NCBI RefSeq assembly: GCF_014203735.1 | Contig: NZ_JACHJQ010000013.1 | Coordinates: 115,651 to 179,650 of the forward strand | DNA from: Actinophytocola algeriensis | GTDB lineage: Bacteria; Actinomycetota; Actinomycetes; Mycobacteriales; Pseudonocardiaceae | DNA length: 64,000 nt | Reading direction: 5' to 3' | Shown here: positions 37,711 to 46,572 of the stretch, in pieces | Position numbering within the stretch: position 1 is the first letter of the stretch | Layout: each line of letters begins with the position of its first letter | Position numbers and translations under genes: made by a program | Notes under the pieces: generated by a model | Told to the model about the DNA's origin: nothing | What the model saw: the letters and a program-made list of their open reading frames with translations, nothing else | Databases searched by the model: none

Positions 37711-37973
37711 TAGCTAGGAGGCTCCGGTACGGCTTGGTTGAGAGTTGGCGGATGGGATTTGCAGTTGTCGTGCGACAGCGGCATAGTGCCGTCGGCGACG
37801 AACCCCGAACCAACGAGACAACCACCGACAACGCCGCGCGACCGGATCTGATTCCCGAGATGAACAGACGGCAGCACGAAACCACTGCGCGGAGGTATCC
37901 TACGCGGCCGCGCACAGACCGGGCAAACCTGGTCCGGGGGTATTCGTCGCGAGGGGCGTACTGAGGGGGACTG

Positions 37974-38861
37974 ATGTCGACGCTGGAGGCGGGCGCCAGC
38001 ATGCCGCGAGAAGGCGACAGCGTGGTGCCACCGGCACCACAACGGACCGCGGAACGCCTGCTCGGCACGGTCGGGAGCGAGCGTCGCTGGGCCGGTTCCG
38101 CCGAGTCCGTGGCCGCGAACAGTGCCTGGTGGGACGCCGACGCCGACGACTACCACGTCGAGCACGGGGCGTTCCTCGGCGTCACCGACTTCGTCTGGTG
38201 CCCGGAGGCACTGCGCGAGGAGGACGCGCGCCTGCTCGGCGACGTCGCCGGTAAGGAGATCCTCGAGGTCGGCTGTGGTTCCGCACCATGCGCGCGCTGG
38301 CTCGCCGAGCAGGGCGCGCGCGTGACGGCGTTCGACCTGTCCGGGGGGATGCTGCGCTACGCGGCGGCCGCCAACGAGGCCACCGGCATCGACGTGCCGC
38401 TGGTCCGCGCGAACGCGGAGCGGCTGCCGTTCGCGAGCGGGTCGTTCGACATCGCGTGCTCGGCGTTCGGCGGGGTGCCGTTCGTCGCCGACCTGCCGGG
38501 CACGTTCCGCGAGGTCGCGCGCGTGCTGCGGCCGGGCGGCTCGTGGGTCTTCGCGGTCACTCACCCGATGCGGTGGATCTTCCCCGACGACCCCGGCCCG
38601 GACGGGCTGCGGGTGACCGGCTCGTACTTCGACCGCACGCCGTACGTCGAGGTCGACGCCGACGGCCACGCCACCTACGTCGAGCACCACCGCACCCTCG
38701 GCGACTTCGTGCGCGCGCTCAGCCAGGCCGGCCTGACGCTCGTCGACCTGGTCGAGCCGGAGTGGCCGGACGACCTCACCGAGGTGTGGGGGCAGTGGAG
38801 CCCCCTGCGCGGCGCGCTCTTCCCCGGCACCGCGATCTTCCTGACCCGGCGCGCCGCGTGA
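37974..38861 (+). CDS. Class I SAM-dependent methyltransferase
   Basis: A 295-residue enzyme with SAM motif I EILEVGCGSAPCARWLAEQG, AFDLSGGMLRYA and the VLRPGGSWVFAVTHPMRWI stretch typical of UbiE-like small-molecule methyltransferases. The ATG follows GAGGGGG. It is divergent from rpsA and translationally coupled (GTGA) to a GNAT gene. A similar methyltransferase lies next to rpsA in many actinobacteria. Its substrate is unknown. Confidence 0.88.
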   Translation: MSTLEAGASMPREGDSVVPPAPQRTAERLLGTVGSERRWAGSAESVAANSAWWDADADDYHVEHGAFLGVTDFVWCPEALREEDARLLGDVAGKEILEVGCGSAPCARWLAEQGARVTAFDLSGGMLRYAAAANEATGIDVPLVRANAERLPFASGSFDIACSAFGGVPFVADLPGTFREVARVLRPGGSWVFAVTHPMRWIFPDDPGPDGLRVTGSYFDRTPYVEVDADGHATYVEHHRTLGDFVRALSQAGLTLVDLVEPEWPDDLTEVWGQWSPLRGALFPGTAIFLTRRAA

Positions 38862-39793
38862 GGGTTGCCGGCTCCCTGCTCGGCGCACAGACCACTCGGT
38901 TCGAGCAGGTGGATCCGCTGCTGCCGCCCGCCGCTCCCCCACCGGACGGGCAGGTGCTGACCGCCGCGCTGCCCGGCGGCGACCGCGTGGCGGGCGTGGT
39001 CACCCACAGCACGTTCGAGCCGGGCACGGCGACGACGCTGTGGTCGGCGCTCCAGCTGTGGGAGATGCACCCGCTGGTCGGCGCGACGGGCGGCGCGGGC
39101 ATGGACGTGCTGCTGCGGGAGTGGGCGCGGCTGCAGGCCCGCACCACCGCGGGCCCCGACTCGGCGTGCCTGCTCACGTGGCCCAGCCGGGACACGGTGG
39201 CCGCGCAACCGCTGCTCGCGCACGGTTTCACGCCGCTGACGAGCCTCGCGGTGCGGCACTTCCGGGCGGGCACCCCGATGCGCAGGGCGCCGCAGGCCGG
39301 GGTCACGGTCCGGCTCGCGACGCCATCGGACCTCGAGACGGTCCTCGCGCTCGAGCTGGCCGAGCTGGCGTACTCGGCGCTGGTCGGCGCCGCGGTGCTG
39401 CGGCCGGACGCGGAGCGGGTGAAGCGGGCGACGGTGGTCCGCCACTTCGAGCAGGGCGACCCGATGTGGCTCGCGGAGCGCGACGGGGTGGCGGTCGGGC
39501 TGGCGCACTGCAGGCTCATGGACGTGGTGGCCGACTCGCTGATCGCGACCCGTCTGCGGCCGGGGCGCTGGGGGTACGTGAACTGCGTTTCGGTGGCGGA
39601 CGACGCCAGGGGGTCGGGTGTCGGCAGCGAGCTGATGGCCGTCGCGCACCACGAACTGCACAGCCGCGGCGCGACCGGCACCTTCCTCTACTTCAACCCG
39701 CCCAACCCGCTGGCCTCGGTGTTCTGGGCCCGGCAGGGGTACCGGCCGCTGTGGACGAGCTGGGAGCTGCGGCCCGCGTCCGCGCTGCGCTGA
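38858..39793 (+). CDS. GNAT-family N-acetyltransferase
   Basis: A 311-residue protein starting at a GTG that overlaps the methyltransferase stop. The C-terminal 160 residues are a GNAT domain (VRLATPSDLETVLALELAEL, then VNCVSVADDARGSGVGSELM, the acetyl-CoA pyrophosphate loop). The N-terminal 150 residues are a second, weaker GNAT-like or partner domain. The likely role is acetylation of a small molecule or protein; the target is not known. Confidence 0.85.
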   Translation: MRVAGSLLGAQTTRFEQVDPLLPPAAPPPDGQVLTAALPGGDRVAGVVTHSTFEPGTATTLWSALQLWEMHPLVGATGGAGMDVLLREWARLQARTTAGPDSACLLTWPSRDTVAAQPLLAHGFTPLTSLAVRHFRAGTPMRRAPQAGVTVRLATPSDLETVLALELAELAYSALVGAAVLRPDAERVKRATVVRHFEQGDPMWLAERDGVAVGLAHCRLMDVVADSLIATRLRPGRWGYVNCVSVADDARGSGVGSELMAVAHHELHSRGATGTFLYFNPPNPLASVFWARQGYRPLWTSWELRPASALR

Positions 39794-39858
39794 ATCCCCG
39801 GGAACCTGGTTCGGTGGTCGTGCCTCTTGTTCGGTGAGCACGGAACATTGGGGGCGCG

Positions 39859-40350
39859 ATGGCGGAAGAGACGTGGTTCGCGCAGCTGTACCAGGGGTCC
39901 TACCGGCGCCTGGTGCTGACCGCGTACGGCATGACGGGTGACCTGGGCGCGGCCGAGGAGATCACCCAGGAGGCGTTCGCCATCGCCTACGGCAAGCGCG
40001 CCAAGGTGTCCGGCACGGACAGCCCGGAGGCGTGGCTGCGGACCGTGGTCGTGAACCTCGCCCGCAGGCGGTACCGGCGCAAGGCGATGCTCGACCGCAT
40101 CCTGCGCAGGCACGAGGCGGAACCGCCACCCGGCGATGAGCCGCTCTCCGAGCACCTCGACCTGCACGAGGCGATCAGGGGTCTCGGCCCCGAGTACCGG
40201 GCGGTGGTCGTGCTGCACTACCTCGCCGACCTGCCCGTCGACGAGGTGGCGGCCGTGCTCGCCGCGCCCGTCGGCACGGTGAAGTCACGGCTGTCCCGGG
40301 CGCGGGCCGCGCTCGCCGAGCGGCTGCGCACGGAGGTGGACCATGTCTGA
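39859..40350 (+). CDS. ECF sigma factor (SigE family)
   Basis: A 163-residue sigma-70 factor with region 2 (YRRLVLTAYGMTGDLGAAEEI, then TQEAFAIAYGKR) and region 4 (LGPEYRAVVVLHYLADLPVD, then GTVKSRLSRARAALAERL). It overlaps the next gene by 8 nt, and that gene encodes a membrane protein with a short cytosolic N-terminus that could act as its anti-sigma factor. The regulon cannot be read from the window. Confidence 0.92.
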   Translation: MAEETWFAQLYQGSYRRLVLTAYGMTGDLGAAEEITQEAFAIAYGKRAKVSGTDSPEAWLRTVVVNLARRRYRRKAMLDRILRRHEAEPPPGDEPLSEHLDLHEAIRGLGPEYRAVVVLHYLADLPVDEVAAVLAAPVGTVKSRLSRARAALAERLRTEVDHV

Positions 40351-41548
40351 GCTGGACACGAGGCTCACGAAGCTGCGCGACGACCTGCGGGCGTCGATCG
40401 ACCCGCCCGACCTGGCGCAGGTCACCGGCCGGGCCCGGCAGCGGACCGCGCGAAGGCGCATGCAGGTCGGTGCCGTCGCGGCGGTGGTGGCGGTCAGCGT
40501 GGCGGTGCCGGTGCTGCGGACCGTGCCCGACACTCAGCCACCGGCCCGCCCGGCCGTCCCGGCGTCCATGACGTTCGACGTGGACTTCGCCGACCCCGAC
40601 CACGGGTACGCGCTGGGCAGCGACTGCCACGAGCCGGAGGGCTCGTGCAGGCTCGCGCTGTTCTCGTCGGCCGACGGCGGCCGGCACTGGGAACAGCGGA
40701 CCCTGCCGGACGGTGGTGAGCGGTATACGTGGGGCCAGGTGACGGTGCTGGACGCGGACCGGCTGACCGTCGACCGCGTCTCGGAACCGGCCATGCAGGT
40801 GACCCGGATCATCAGCACCGACCGGGGCCGCACGTGGCAGGACGGCGTGCTGGGTGCCGTGGGCGCACCCGCGCCGCTCCCGGACGGCGCGTGGCTCCAG
40901 GGGGTGTGCACGGGCGAGGCCCCGGGCGGGGGCTGCCTGCTGGAGATCGGCGCGGTGTCCCCGGACGGGGCCCGGGTGGTGCCGGCACCGGCTCAGCCCG
41001 CACTCGTGGAACCGCAGGTGGGCAGGTCAGCGACCGCGAGCGGCCGGTACTGGGCGACCGGCGTCGACCGCCACACCGGCCGCTGGACGATCGCGGTGAC
41101 CGGCAACGGCGGCAGGACGTGGCTGACGACCCCGGTGTCCGTGCCTGGCGAGCCGTCGATGAACGACGCGTGGGCCGTGGTCGAGGCCGACGGCGTCATG
41201 TACGCGACGATGCAGGGCTCGATCGCGAAGGGCCCGTTCGGCCTGCTGGCGGTCTTCCGCAGCACGAACGGCGGCGCGACGTGGACCAACACGTGGCGCG
41301 CGACGGCGGACACCGTGCTGCAGGCGATGCTGGGCACCCCGGTGGCGACGGCCGACGGACGGTTGCTCGTGTACTCGGCCGCCACGGGCACGCACGAGAG
41401 CCGCGACGGCGCCTCGTTCACGAAGGCTGCCCACCAGCTGCCGGGTGAGGTGGAATGGACGAGAGCCGGTTACGTGGCGAAGGGTGAGGGGCACGGGTAC
41501 GCCGTCTCGCGCGACGGCATCGAGTGGAGGGAATTCACGATCGGCTAG
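40343..41548 (+). CDS. Membrane-anchored Asp-box beta-propeller, probable anti-sigma partner
   Basis: A 401-residue protein: a cytosolic segment (residues 1-40, SELDTRLTKLRDDLRASI), one transmembrane helix (about 42-62, VGAVAAVVAVSVAVPVL), then an extracytoplasmic domain. At least four Asp-box motifs of the S-x-D-x-G-x-x-W type mark a BNR/sialidase-like propeller: SSADGGRHW, STDRGRTW, TGNGGRTW, STNGGATW. The start overlaps the sigma-factor gene. It may sense the cell surface and hold the sigma factor. Its TAG stop codon lies inside the terminal repeat of the MITE-like element, so the native C-terminus may have been lost or replaced. Confidence 0.85.
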   Translation: MSELDTRLTKLRDDLRASIDPPDLAQVTGRARQRTARRRMQVGAVAAVVAVSVAVPVLRTVPDTQPPARPAVPASMTFDVDFADPDHGYALGSDCHEPEGSCRLALFSSADGGRHWEQRTLPDGGERYTWGQVTVLDADRLTVDRVSEPAMQVTRIISTDRGRTWQDGVLGAVGAPAPLPDGAWLQGVCTGEAPGGGCLLEIGAVSPDGARVVPAPAQPALVEPQVGRSATASGRYWATGVDRHTGRWTIAVTGNGGRTWLTTPVSVPGEPSMNDAWAVVEADGVMYATMQGSIAKGPFGLLAVFRSTNGGATWTNTWRATADTVLQAMLGTPVATADGRLLVYSAATGTHESRDGASFTKAAHQLPGEVEWTRAGYVAKGEGHGYAVSRDGIEWREFTIG

Positions 41549-41929
41549 TGCTGTGTCCGCTTGCGTTGACCGGGTGGGTTCGTGGTTTGTCCTCGCCGGA
41601 CGTTCTCGCCGGGCGGGTTTGCCTCCGGCGGCTCCTCGCCGGAGGGGCAGGTCTCTGGGACGGCTACCCGGTTGGCATCTTCGGTTCTCTGGCATGGGTC
41701 GGTCTGCCTGCCATCCCGTCATGCCGTGAAAGGCGCTTTCACGGCATTGGCCACGCTGCGAAAGGCGCTTTCAGGGCACTCAACGCCCTCAACGCGCCAT
41801 TCACAACACCGGCGATGCCCTGAACGCGACTTTCACGGCAAACCCAGCCCCACCCCGGGTACGGCGATCACCGTCGGCTTGGCCGGACCCGCCGCAGGAC
41901 CCGGCAAACGTCGGTGGACACAGCACTAG
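41545..41929. mobile_element. MITE-like element with terminal inverted repeats
   Basis: Perfect 14-bp terminal inverted repeats CTAGTGCTGTGTCC (41545-41558) and GGACACAGCACTAG (41916-41929); similarity continues imperfectly to about 33 bp (CGTT, then CCGGGT). The 385-bp element has no transposase. Inside are degenerate palindromic units; the best (41721-41747) has 12-bp arms ATGCCGTGAAAG and CTTTCACGGCAT. Others are at 41760-41772 and 41815-41840. The ends CTAG fit TA or CTAG target duplication, as in IS630 or IS5 relatives. It fills the whole gap between two convergent genes. Confidence 0.75.
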
Positions 41930-42450
41930 CTGTGTACCGGTCGGAACTCCCCCACATGGTGCACGTGTGGGGGTTTGCCGTCGAGTGCTCGGTGCACCGC
42001 GTCCAGTACGCCCGAGGAGACCTCCTCGTGGGTGAGCCACCGGGTACGACCGGCATGCCGCACATACCCGAGCACGACCTGCTGTGTCGGGTGGGTTGGA
42101 AGCACGGGGTCGGGGCACCCGCCGAGTGGATTGGCGGAGGCACTGCCGTGCACCTCGACCACGGGGGCGCCGTCGGCCAACAGCGGGGCGACGGCACGAA
42201 GGACGGAGACGCGAACGCCCCGGTGCACCCAGGCGACCAGGAGGTCGGCCGGCCCGTCGAGTGCCTCGGCGGTGGTGGCGGCGAGGGTGGCGGGCTCGGT
42301 CCAGTCGGCTTTGACCCAGCGCGCGTGGTCGTTGGTGACGGGTTTTCGCCTGCTGGGGAGAACGACCTGCCAGCCGTCGTCGAGCAGTGCGTTCGCCACA
42401 CCGGACAACATGCCGGTACCACCGAGGACAAGGGCTCGACGCGCGGTCAT
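41926..42450 (-). CDS. Short-chain dehydrogenase-like protein
   Basis: A 174-residue Rossmann-fold protein with the N-terminal nucleotide-binding motif VLGGTGMLSGVANALLDDGW. The usual SDR catalytic Tyr-x3-Lys is not evident, so it may be an atypical or inactive member. The stop codon (TAG) lies in the terminal repeat of the adjacent MITE-like element, so the C-terminus may be altered. The partner gene on the left of the element is convergent. Confidence 0.78.
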   Translation of the reverse strand: MTARRALVLGGTGMLSGVANALLDDGWQVVLPSRRKPVTNDHARWVKADWTEPATLAATTAEALDGPADLLVAWVHRGVRVSVLRAVAPLLADGAPVVEVHGSASANPLGGCPDPVLPTHPTQQVVLGYVRHAGRTRWLTHEEVSSGVLDAVHRALDGKPPHVHHVGEFRPVHS

Positions 42451-42590
42451 CCGACCTCCGCTGCTCGGCGACAGACCCTCACATTACCGGCGCAGGCGGC
42501 AATTTTCGCGGCAGCGCCCCGGTGCGGCTGTAGACATTTCCTGAGCACGTGGACGGGTGGTGTCCGTCGAGCTGCTGATCCGAAGGGAAC

Positions 42591-45317
42591 TCAGTGCGCC
42601 GCCGAGTTCCAGGACCGGCCGAAGCCCACTGACACGTCGAGCGGCACGTCCAGCTTGTACGCCGACCCCATGCCCTTGCGCACCAGTTCCTCCGCCGCGG
42701 CGCGCTCCGGGGTCGACACCTCCAGCACCAGTTCGTCGTGCACCTGCAGCAGCATCCGGGTCGTCAACCCGGCGTCCCGCAGCTCGCGGTGCACGTTCAG
42801 CATCGCGACCTTGATGATGTCCGCCGCGCTGCCCTGGATCGGGGCGTTCAGGGCCATGCGTTCCGCCATCTCGCGGCGTTGGCGGTTGTCGGAGGTCAGG
42901 TCCGGGAGGTAGCGGCGGCGGCCGAAGATGGTCGACGTGTAGCCGTCCTTGCGGGCCTTCGCCACGATCTCGTTGAGGTAGTCCCGCACTCCGCCGAAGC
43001 GGTCGAAGTACTCCTCCATCAGGCCGCGGGCCTCTTCTGTCGAGATCCGCAGTTGCTGGGAGAGACCGTATGCGGACAGGCCGTATGCCAGGCCGTAGTT
43101 CATCGCCTTGATCTTGGCTCGCTGGGCGCCCGTGACCTCGGTCGGTTCCACCGAGAAGACGCGGGCCGCCGTGGCCGCGTGGAAGTCGAAGCCGGACTGG
43201 AAGGCCTCGATGAGTGCGGAGTCGCCCGACAGGTGGGCCATGATCCGCATCTCGATCTGGCTGTAGTCCGCCGTCATCAGTTCGTCGAAGCCGTCGCCGA
43301 CGATGAACGTGTCGCGGATCGTGCGGCCTTCGTCCGTGCGGATGGGCACGTTCTGCAGGTTCGGTTCCGTCGACGACAGGCGGCCCGTCGCGGCGATCGT
43401 CTGGCTGTACGTGGTGTGGATGCGGCCGTCGTCCGAGACGCTCTTGATCAGGCCTTCCACCGTGATCTTGAGCCTGGTCGCGTCGCGGTGCTCCAGCAGG
43501 TGCGCCAGGAACGGGTGCTCGGTCTGCTCGAACAGGCTGGTCAGCGCGTCGGCGTCGGTGGTGTAGCCGGTCTTCGTGCGCTTGGTCTTCGGCATGTCCA
43601 GCTCGTCGAACAGCACCACCTGCAGCTGCTTCGGCGACCCGAGGTTGATCTCCTTGCCGATGACGGCGAACGCCTCCTGCTCCGCGTGCTTCACCCGCGC
43701 CGCGAAGTGCGCCTCCAGCGAGGCCAGCTGCTGGGTGTCGACCGCGATGCCGACCGCCTCCAGCTCGGCCAGCACCCGCAACAGCGGCAGCTCGATCTCC
43801 GCCAGCAGGCTGGCCTGACCGGTGTTGTCCAGCGCGATCGCCAGCGCGTCGGCCAGTTCGGCGATCGCACGCGCGCGCACGATCTCGCCCTCGGCGATCT
43901 TCGCGTCGTCGCCCTCGATGCCGTCCAGCAGCGACAGCTGCCGCTCCTGCTGCTGCTCCTCGACCCGCAGCTCCCGCTTCAGGTACCGCAGCACCAGGTC
44001 GTCCAGCGCGAACGACCGTTGCCCGGGCCGCACCAGGTAGGCCGCGAGCTGCGTGTCCATCGCCAGCCCGTCGAGCGTCCACCCGCGGTGCCGGATCGCG
44101 TGCAGCGACGGCTTCACGTCGTAGGTCACCTTTGACACGGCGTCGTCCGCCAGCCACGTCACGAGTGCCTGCTCGTCAACTTCACCCAAAGTGGTGACGT
44201 CGATGTACACACCGGTGCCGTCGGCCTTCGAGATCGCCACCGAGCGCAGTTCGACCGACTCACCCGCGACACCGGTCGAGCCAAGCTGGAACGACAGTCC
44301 CACTCGCGCGCCCGACGGTGCGTTCGACGACAGCCACGCGCCGAGTTTCTCCGCCTCGTACGCGCCGCCGGACACCTCGAAACCGAACTCGGCCTCTGGC
44401 TCCGCGGTGGTCAGCTCGCCGAACAGCCGGTCGCGCAGCACGCGGAACTCCAGCTCGTCGAACAGCCGGTGCACGGCGTCGCGGTCCCACGGCTTGGCGG
44501 CCAGCTCGTCCGGCTCCACGCCGATCGCGACGTCCTTGACCAGTTCGGTGAGCTGCCGGTTCATCAGCACGTTCGACAGGTTCTCGCGCAGCGCGTCGCC
44601 CGCCTTGCCCTTGACCTCGTCGACCCGGTCGACCAGGTCGTTCAGCGAACCGAACTGGTTGATCCACTTGGCGACGGTTTTCTCCCCGACGCCGGGGATC
44701 TTCGGCAGGTTGTCCGAGGGGTCGCCGCGCAGCGCCGCGAAGTCGGCGTACTGGTTGGGCTGCACGCCGGTCTTGGTGTGCACCGCCTCGGGCGTCATCC
44801 GCGCCATCTCGGACACGCCACGCGACGGGTAGAGCACCGTCACCTGGTCGTTGACCAGCTGGAACGCGTCCCGGTCGCCGGTACAGATCGACACCGCGAA
44901 GCCCTCGGCCGTGGCGCGCGTGGTGAGCGTCGCGATCAGGTCGTCGGCCTCGAAGCCCTCCTTCGACAGGAAGGGGATCACCAGGGCGCGCAGGACCTCC
45001 TCGATGAGGCTGACCTGGCCCTTGAACTCGTCCGGCGTGGTCGACCGGTTGGCCTTGTACTCGGCGTACTGCTCACTGCGGAAGGTCTTGCGCGACACGT
45101 CGAAGCACACCGCGACGTGCGTCGGCTTCTCGTCGCGCAGCAGGTTGATGAGCATCGAGGTGAAGCCGTACACCGCGTTGGTGTGCTGGCCCGTGCCGGT
45201 GGAGAAGTTCTCCTTCGGCAACGCGTAGAACGCCCGGTAGGCCATCGAGTGGCCGTCGATGAGCAGCAACCGGCGCTCGTGGGTCTTGACAGGTTCTGTG
45301 GCGGGCGTCTCAGGCAC
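42591..45317 (-). CDS. polA: DNA polymerase I
   Basis: A 908-residue polymerase that fills gaps in repair and replication. The N-terminal 5'-3' exonuclease is intact (LLLIDGHSMAYRAFYALP, and the CFDVSRKTFRSEQYAEYKAN stretch). The proofreading 3'-5' exonuclease domain lacks its acidic residues, as in actinobacterial Pol I. The polymerase domain has motif A (LMTADYSQIEMRIMAHLSGD), motif B (RAKIKAMNYGLAYGLSAYGL) and motif C (LQVHDELVLEV). The GTG start is 6 nt after the -10 of a PafBC-type promoter, so the mRNA is probably leaderless. Confidence 0.98.
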   Translation of the reverse strand: MPETPATEPVKTHERRLLLIDGHSMAYRAFYALPKENFSTGTGQHTNAVYGFTSMLINLLRDEKPTHVAVCFDVSRKTFRSEQYAEYKANRSTTPDEFKGQVSLIEEVLRALVIPFLSKEGFEADDLIATLTTRATAEGFAVSICTGDRDAFQLVNDQVTVLYPSRGVSEMARMTPEAVHTKTGVQPNQYADFAALRGDPSDNLPKIPGVGEKTVAKWINQFGSLNDLVDRVDEVKGKAGDALRENLSNVLMNRQLTELVKDVAIGVEPDELAAKPWDRDAVHRLFDELEFRVLRDRLFGELTTAEPEAEFGFEVSGGAYEAEKLGAWLSSNAPSGARVGLSFQLGSTGVAGESVELRSVAISKADGTGVYIDVTTLGEVDEQALVTWLADDAVSKVTYDVKPSLHAIRHRGWTLDGLAMDTQLAAYLVRPGQRSFALDDLVLRYLKRELRVEEQQQERQLSLLDGIEGDDAKIAEGEIVRARAIAELADALAIALDNTGQASLLAEIELPLLRVLAELEAVGIAVDTQQLASLEAHFAARVKHAEQEAFAVIGKEINLGSPKQLQVVLFDELDMPKTKRTKTGYTTDADALTSLFEQTEHPFLAHLLEHRDATRLKITVEGLIKSVSDDGRIHTTYSQTIAATGRLSSTEPNLQNVPIRTDEGRTIRDTFIVGDGFDELMTADYSQIEMRIMAHLSGDSALIEAFQSGFDFHAATAARVFSVEPTEVTGAQRAKIKAMNYGLAYGLSAYGLSQQLRISTEEARGLMEEYFDRFGGVRDYLNEIVAKARKDGYTSTIFGRRRYLPDLTSDNRQRREMAERMALNAPIQGSAADIIKVAMLNVHRELRDAGLTTRMLLQVHDELVLEVSTPERAAAEELVRKGMGSAYKLDVPLDVSVGFGRSWNSAAH

Positions 45318-45323
45318 ACCGCG

Positions 45324-45346
45324 AGTCTAGGGTGAGGCACCGACAA
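45324..45346 (-). promoter_or_regulatory. PafBC-type promoter of polA
   Basis: Minus strand TTGTCGGTG, eight bases, then TAGACT: an exact match to TTGTCRGTG-N8-TANNNT. The -10 ends 6 nt before the polA GTG, identical geometry to uvrB. Confidence 0.85.
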
Positions 45347-45384
45347 TTCCGATCGGCCCCCGCAGTGACCAGCAAGGAGACCAT

Positions 45385-45813
45385 GTGGTGACCTCGTTCC
45401 CGGAGAACCTGCCTGGCATCCGGTACGACCTCGCAGACCAGTTCCTGCCGACGAAGATGGGCATCGAGATCACCGAGTGGGATCCCAAGCGGGTCGTCGC
45501 CACGATGCCGGTCGCGGGAAACCTCCAGCCGTACGGGTTGCTGCACGGCGGTGCGAACGCCACGCTCGCGGAGACCATCGGCTCGGTCGCGGCCGCGCTC
45601 AACGCGCCGGAGGGCCGGGTCGCACTGGGTTTGGAGCTGTCCTGCACCCACCACCGAGCGGCCAGGCAGGGTCTCGTCACCGGTGTCGCCACCCCGGTGC
45701 ACACGGGCCGGTCGACCTCCACGTTCGAGATCGTGATCACCGACGAGGATGGCAAGCGGACCTGCACAGCCCGGCTGACCTGCATACTCCGCGACGCGGC
45801 ACCCGGCGCGTGA
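45385..45813 (+). CDS. Hotdog-fold thioesterase (PaaI type)
   Basis: A 142-residue hotdog protein with the PaaI/YbgC-like motif NLQPYGLLHGGANATLAETI, where the Gly-Gly-x-x-x-x-x-Ala-Glu pattern carries the catalytic acid. The family cleaves aromatic or acyl-CoA thioesters; small soluble tetramers are usual. It sits divergently from polA. The GTG start follows AAGGAG. A perfect terminator hairpin follows. Confidence 0.9.
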   Translation: MVTSFPENLPGIRYDLADQFLPTKMGIEITEWDPKRVVATMPVAGNLQPYGLLHGGANATLAETIGSVAAALNAPEGRVALGLELSCTHHRAARQGLVTGVATPVHTGRSTSTFEIVITDEDGKRTCTARLTCILRDAAPGA

Positions 45814-45816
45814 GAA

Positions 45817-45844
45817 CGGCGCCCCGGCCGGAACCGGGGCGCCG
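45817..45844. terminator. Bidirectional terminator hairpin
   Basis: An 11-bp perfect stem (arm CGGCGCCCCGG) with a 6-nt loop between the convergent thioesterase and livF genes. There is no T-run, which is common for high-GC actinobacteria. Confidence 0.75.
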
Positions 45845-45858
45845 TCCGTCTCACTGAA

Positions 45859-46572
45859 CTACTGACCCAGGTACGCGGCCCGGACCCGCTCGTCGGCGAG
45901 CAGGTCGTGGCCGGGGCCCTCGAGCGTGGTCTGACCGAGGTCCACGACATACCCCCGGTCCGACAGCGCCAGCGCCGCCAGCGCGTTCTGCTCGACCAGC
46001 AGGATCGTGGTGCCCTGCTGCTGCAGTTCCTTGATCGTGTCGAAGATGAGCTGCGTCATGATCGGCGACAGGCCCATCGACGGCTCGTCCAGCATCAGCA
46101 GGCGCGGCTTGGACATCATGGCCCGGCCGATCGCCAGCATCTGCTGCTCACCGCCGGAGAACAGGCCCGCCTTCTGCTGCTTGCGCTCCCCCAGCACGGG
46201 GAACAGCTCGTACACCCGGTTCATGTCGGTGCGCACGCCCGCCTCGTCCTTGCGGGTGTACGCCCCGAGCAGCAGGTTCTCCTCGACGGACATCCGCGCG
46301 AACACCCGACGGCCTTCCGGCGAGTGCGCGACACCGCGGCTGAGGATGACGTGCGCCGGTTCCTTCGCGATCGACTTGCCGTCGAACCGGATGTCGCCGG
46401 CCCTCGGGCGCAGCAGCCCCGAGATCGTCCGCAGCGTGGTGGTCTTGCCCGCGCCGTTCGCGCCGATGAGGCAGACGATCTGCCCCTCCTCGACGACGAA
46501 CGAGACACTGCGGACGGCCTCGATGGCGCCGTAGGCGACGCTCAGGTCGTCAACTTCCAGAAGCGCGGTCAC
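45859..46572 (-). CDS. livF: Branched-chain amino acid ABC transporter ATPase LivF
   Basis: A 237-residue ABC ATPase: Walker A GANGAGKTTT, signature FSGGEQQMLAIGRA, Walker B LLMLDEPSMGLSP. The LivF-type sequence (YGAIEAVRSVSFVVEEGQIV) and the partner genes set the family. The GTG at 46572 follows GGAGG and overlaps the livG stop by four bases; the longer open frame to 46737 is not used. With LivG it powers uptake of branched-chain amino acids or related compounds. Confidence 0.95.
   Translation of the reverse strand: MTALLEVDDLSVAYGAIEAVRSVSFVVEEGQIVCLIGANGAGKTTTLRTISGLLRPRAGDIRFDGKSIAKEPAHVILSRGVAHSPEGRRVFARMSVEENLLLGAYTRKDEAGVRTDMNRVYELFPVLGERKQQKAGLFSGGEQQMLAIGRAMMSKPRLLMLDEPSMGLSPIMTQLIFDTIKELQQQGTTILLVEQNALAALALSDRGYVVDLGQTTLEGPGHDLLADERVRAAYLGQ

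Noticed and set aside
41718..41845. CRISPR-like or small RNA repeats
   Set aside because: The units are palindromic, degenerate and lie inside an element with terminal repeats, so a MITE/REP explanation is better.
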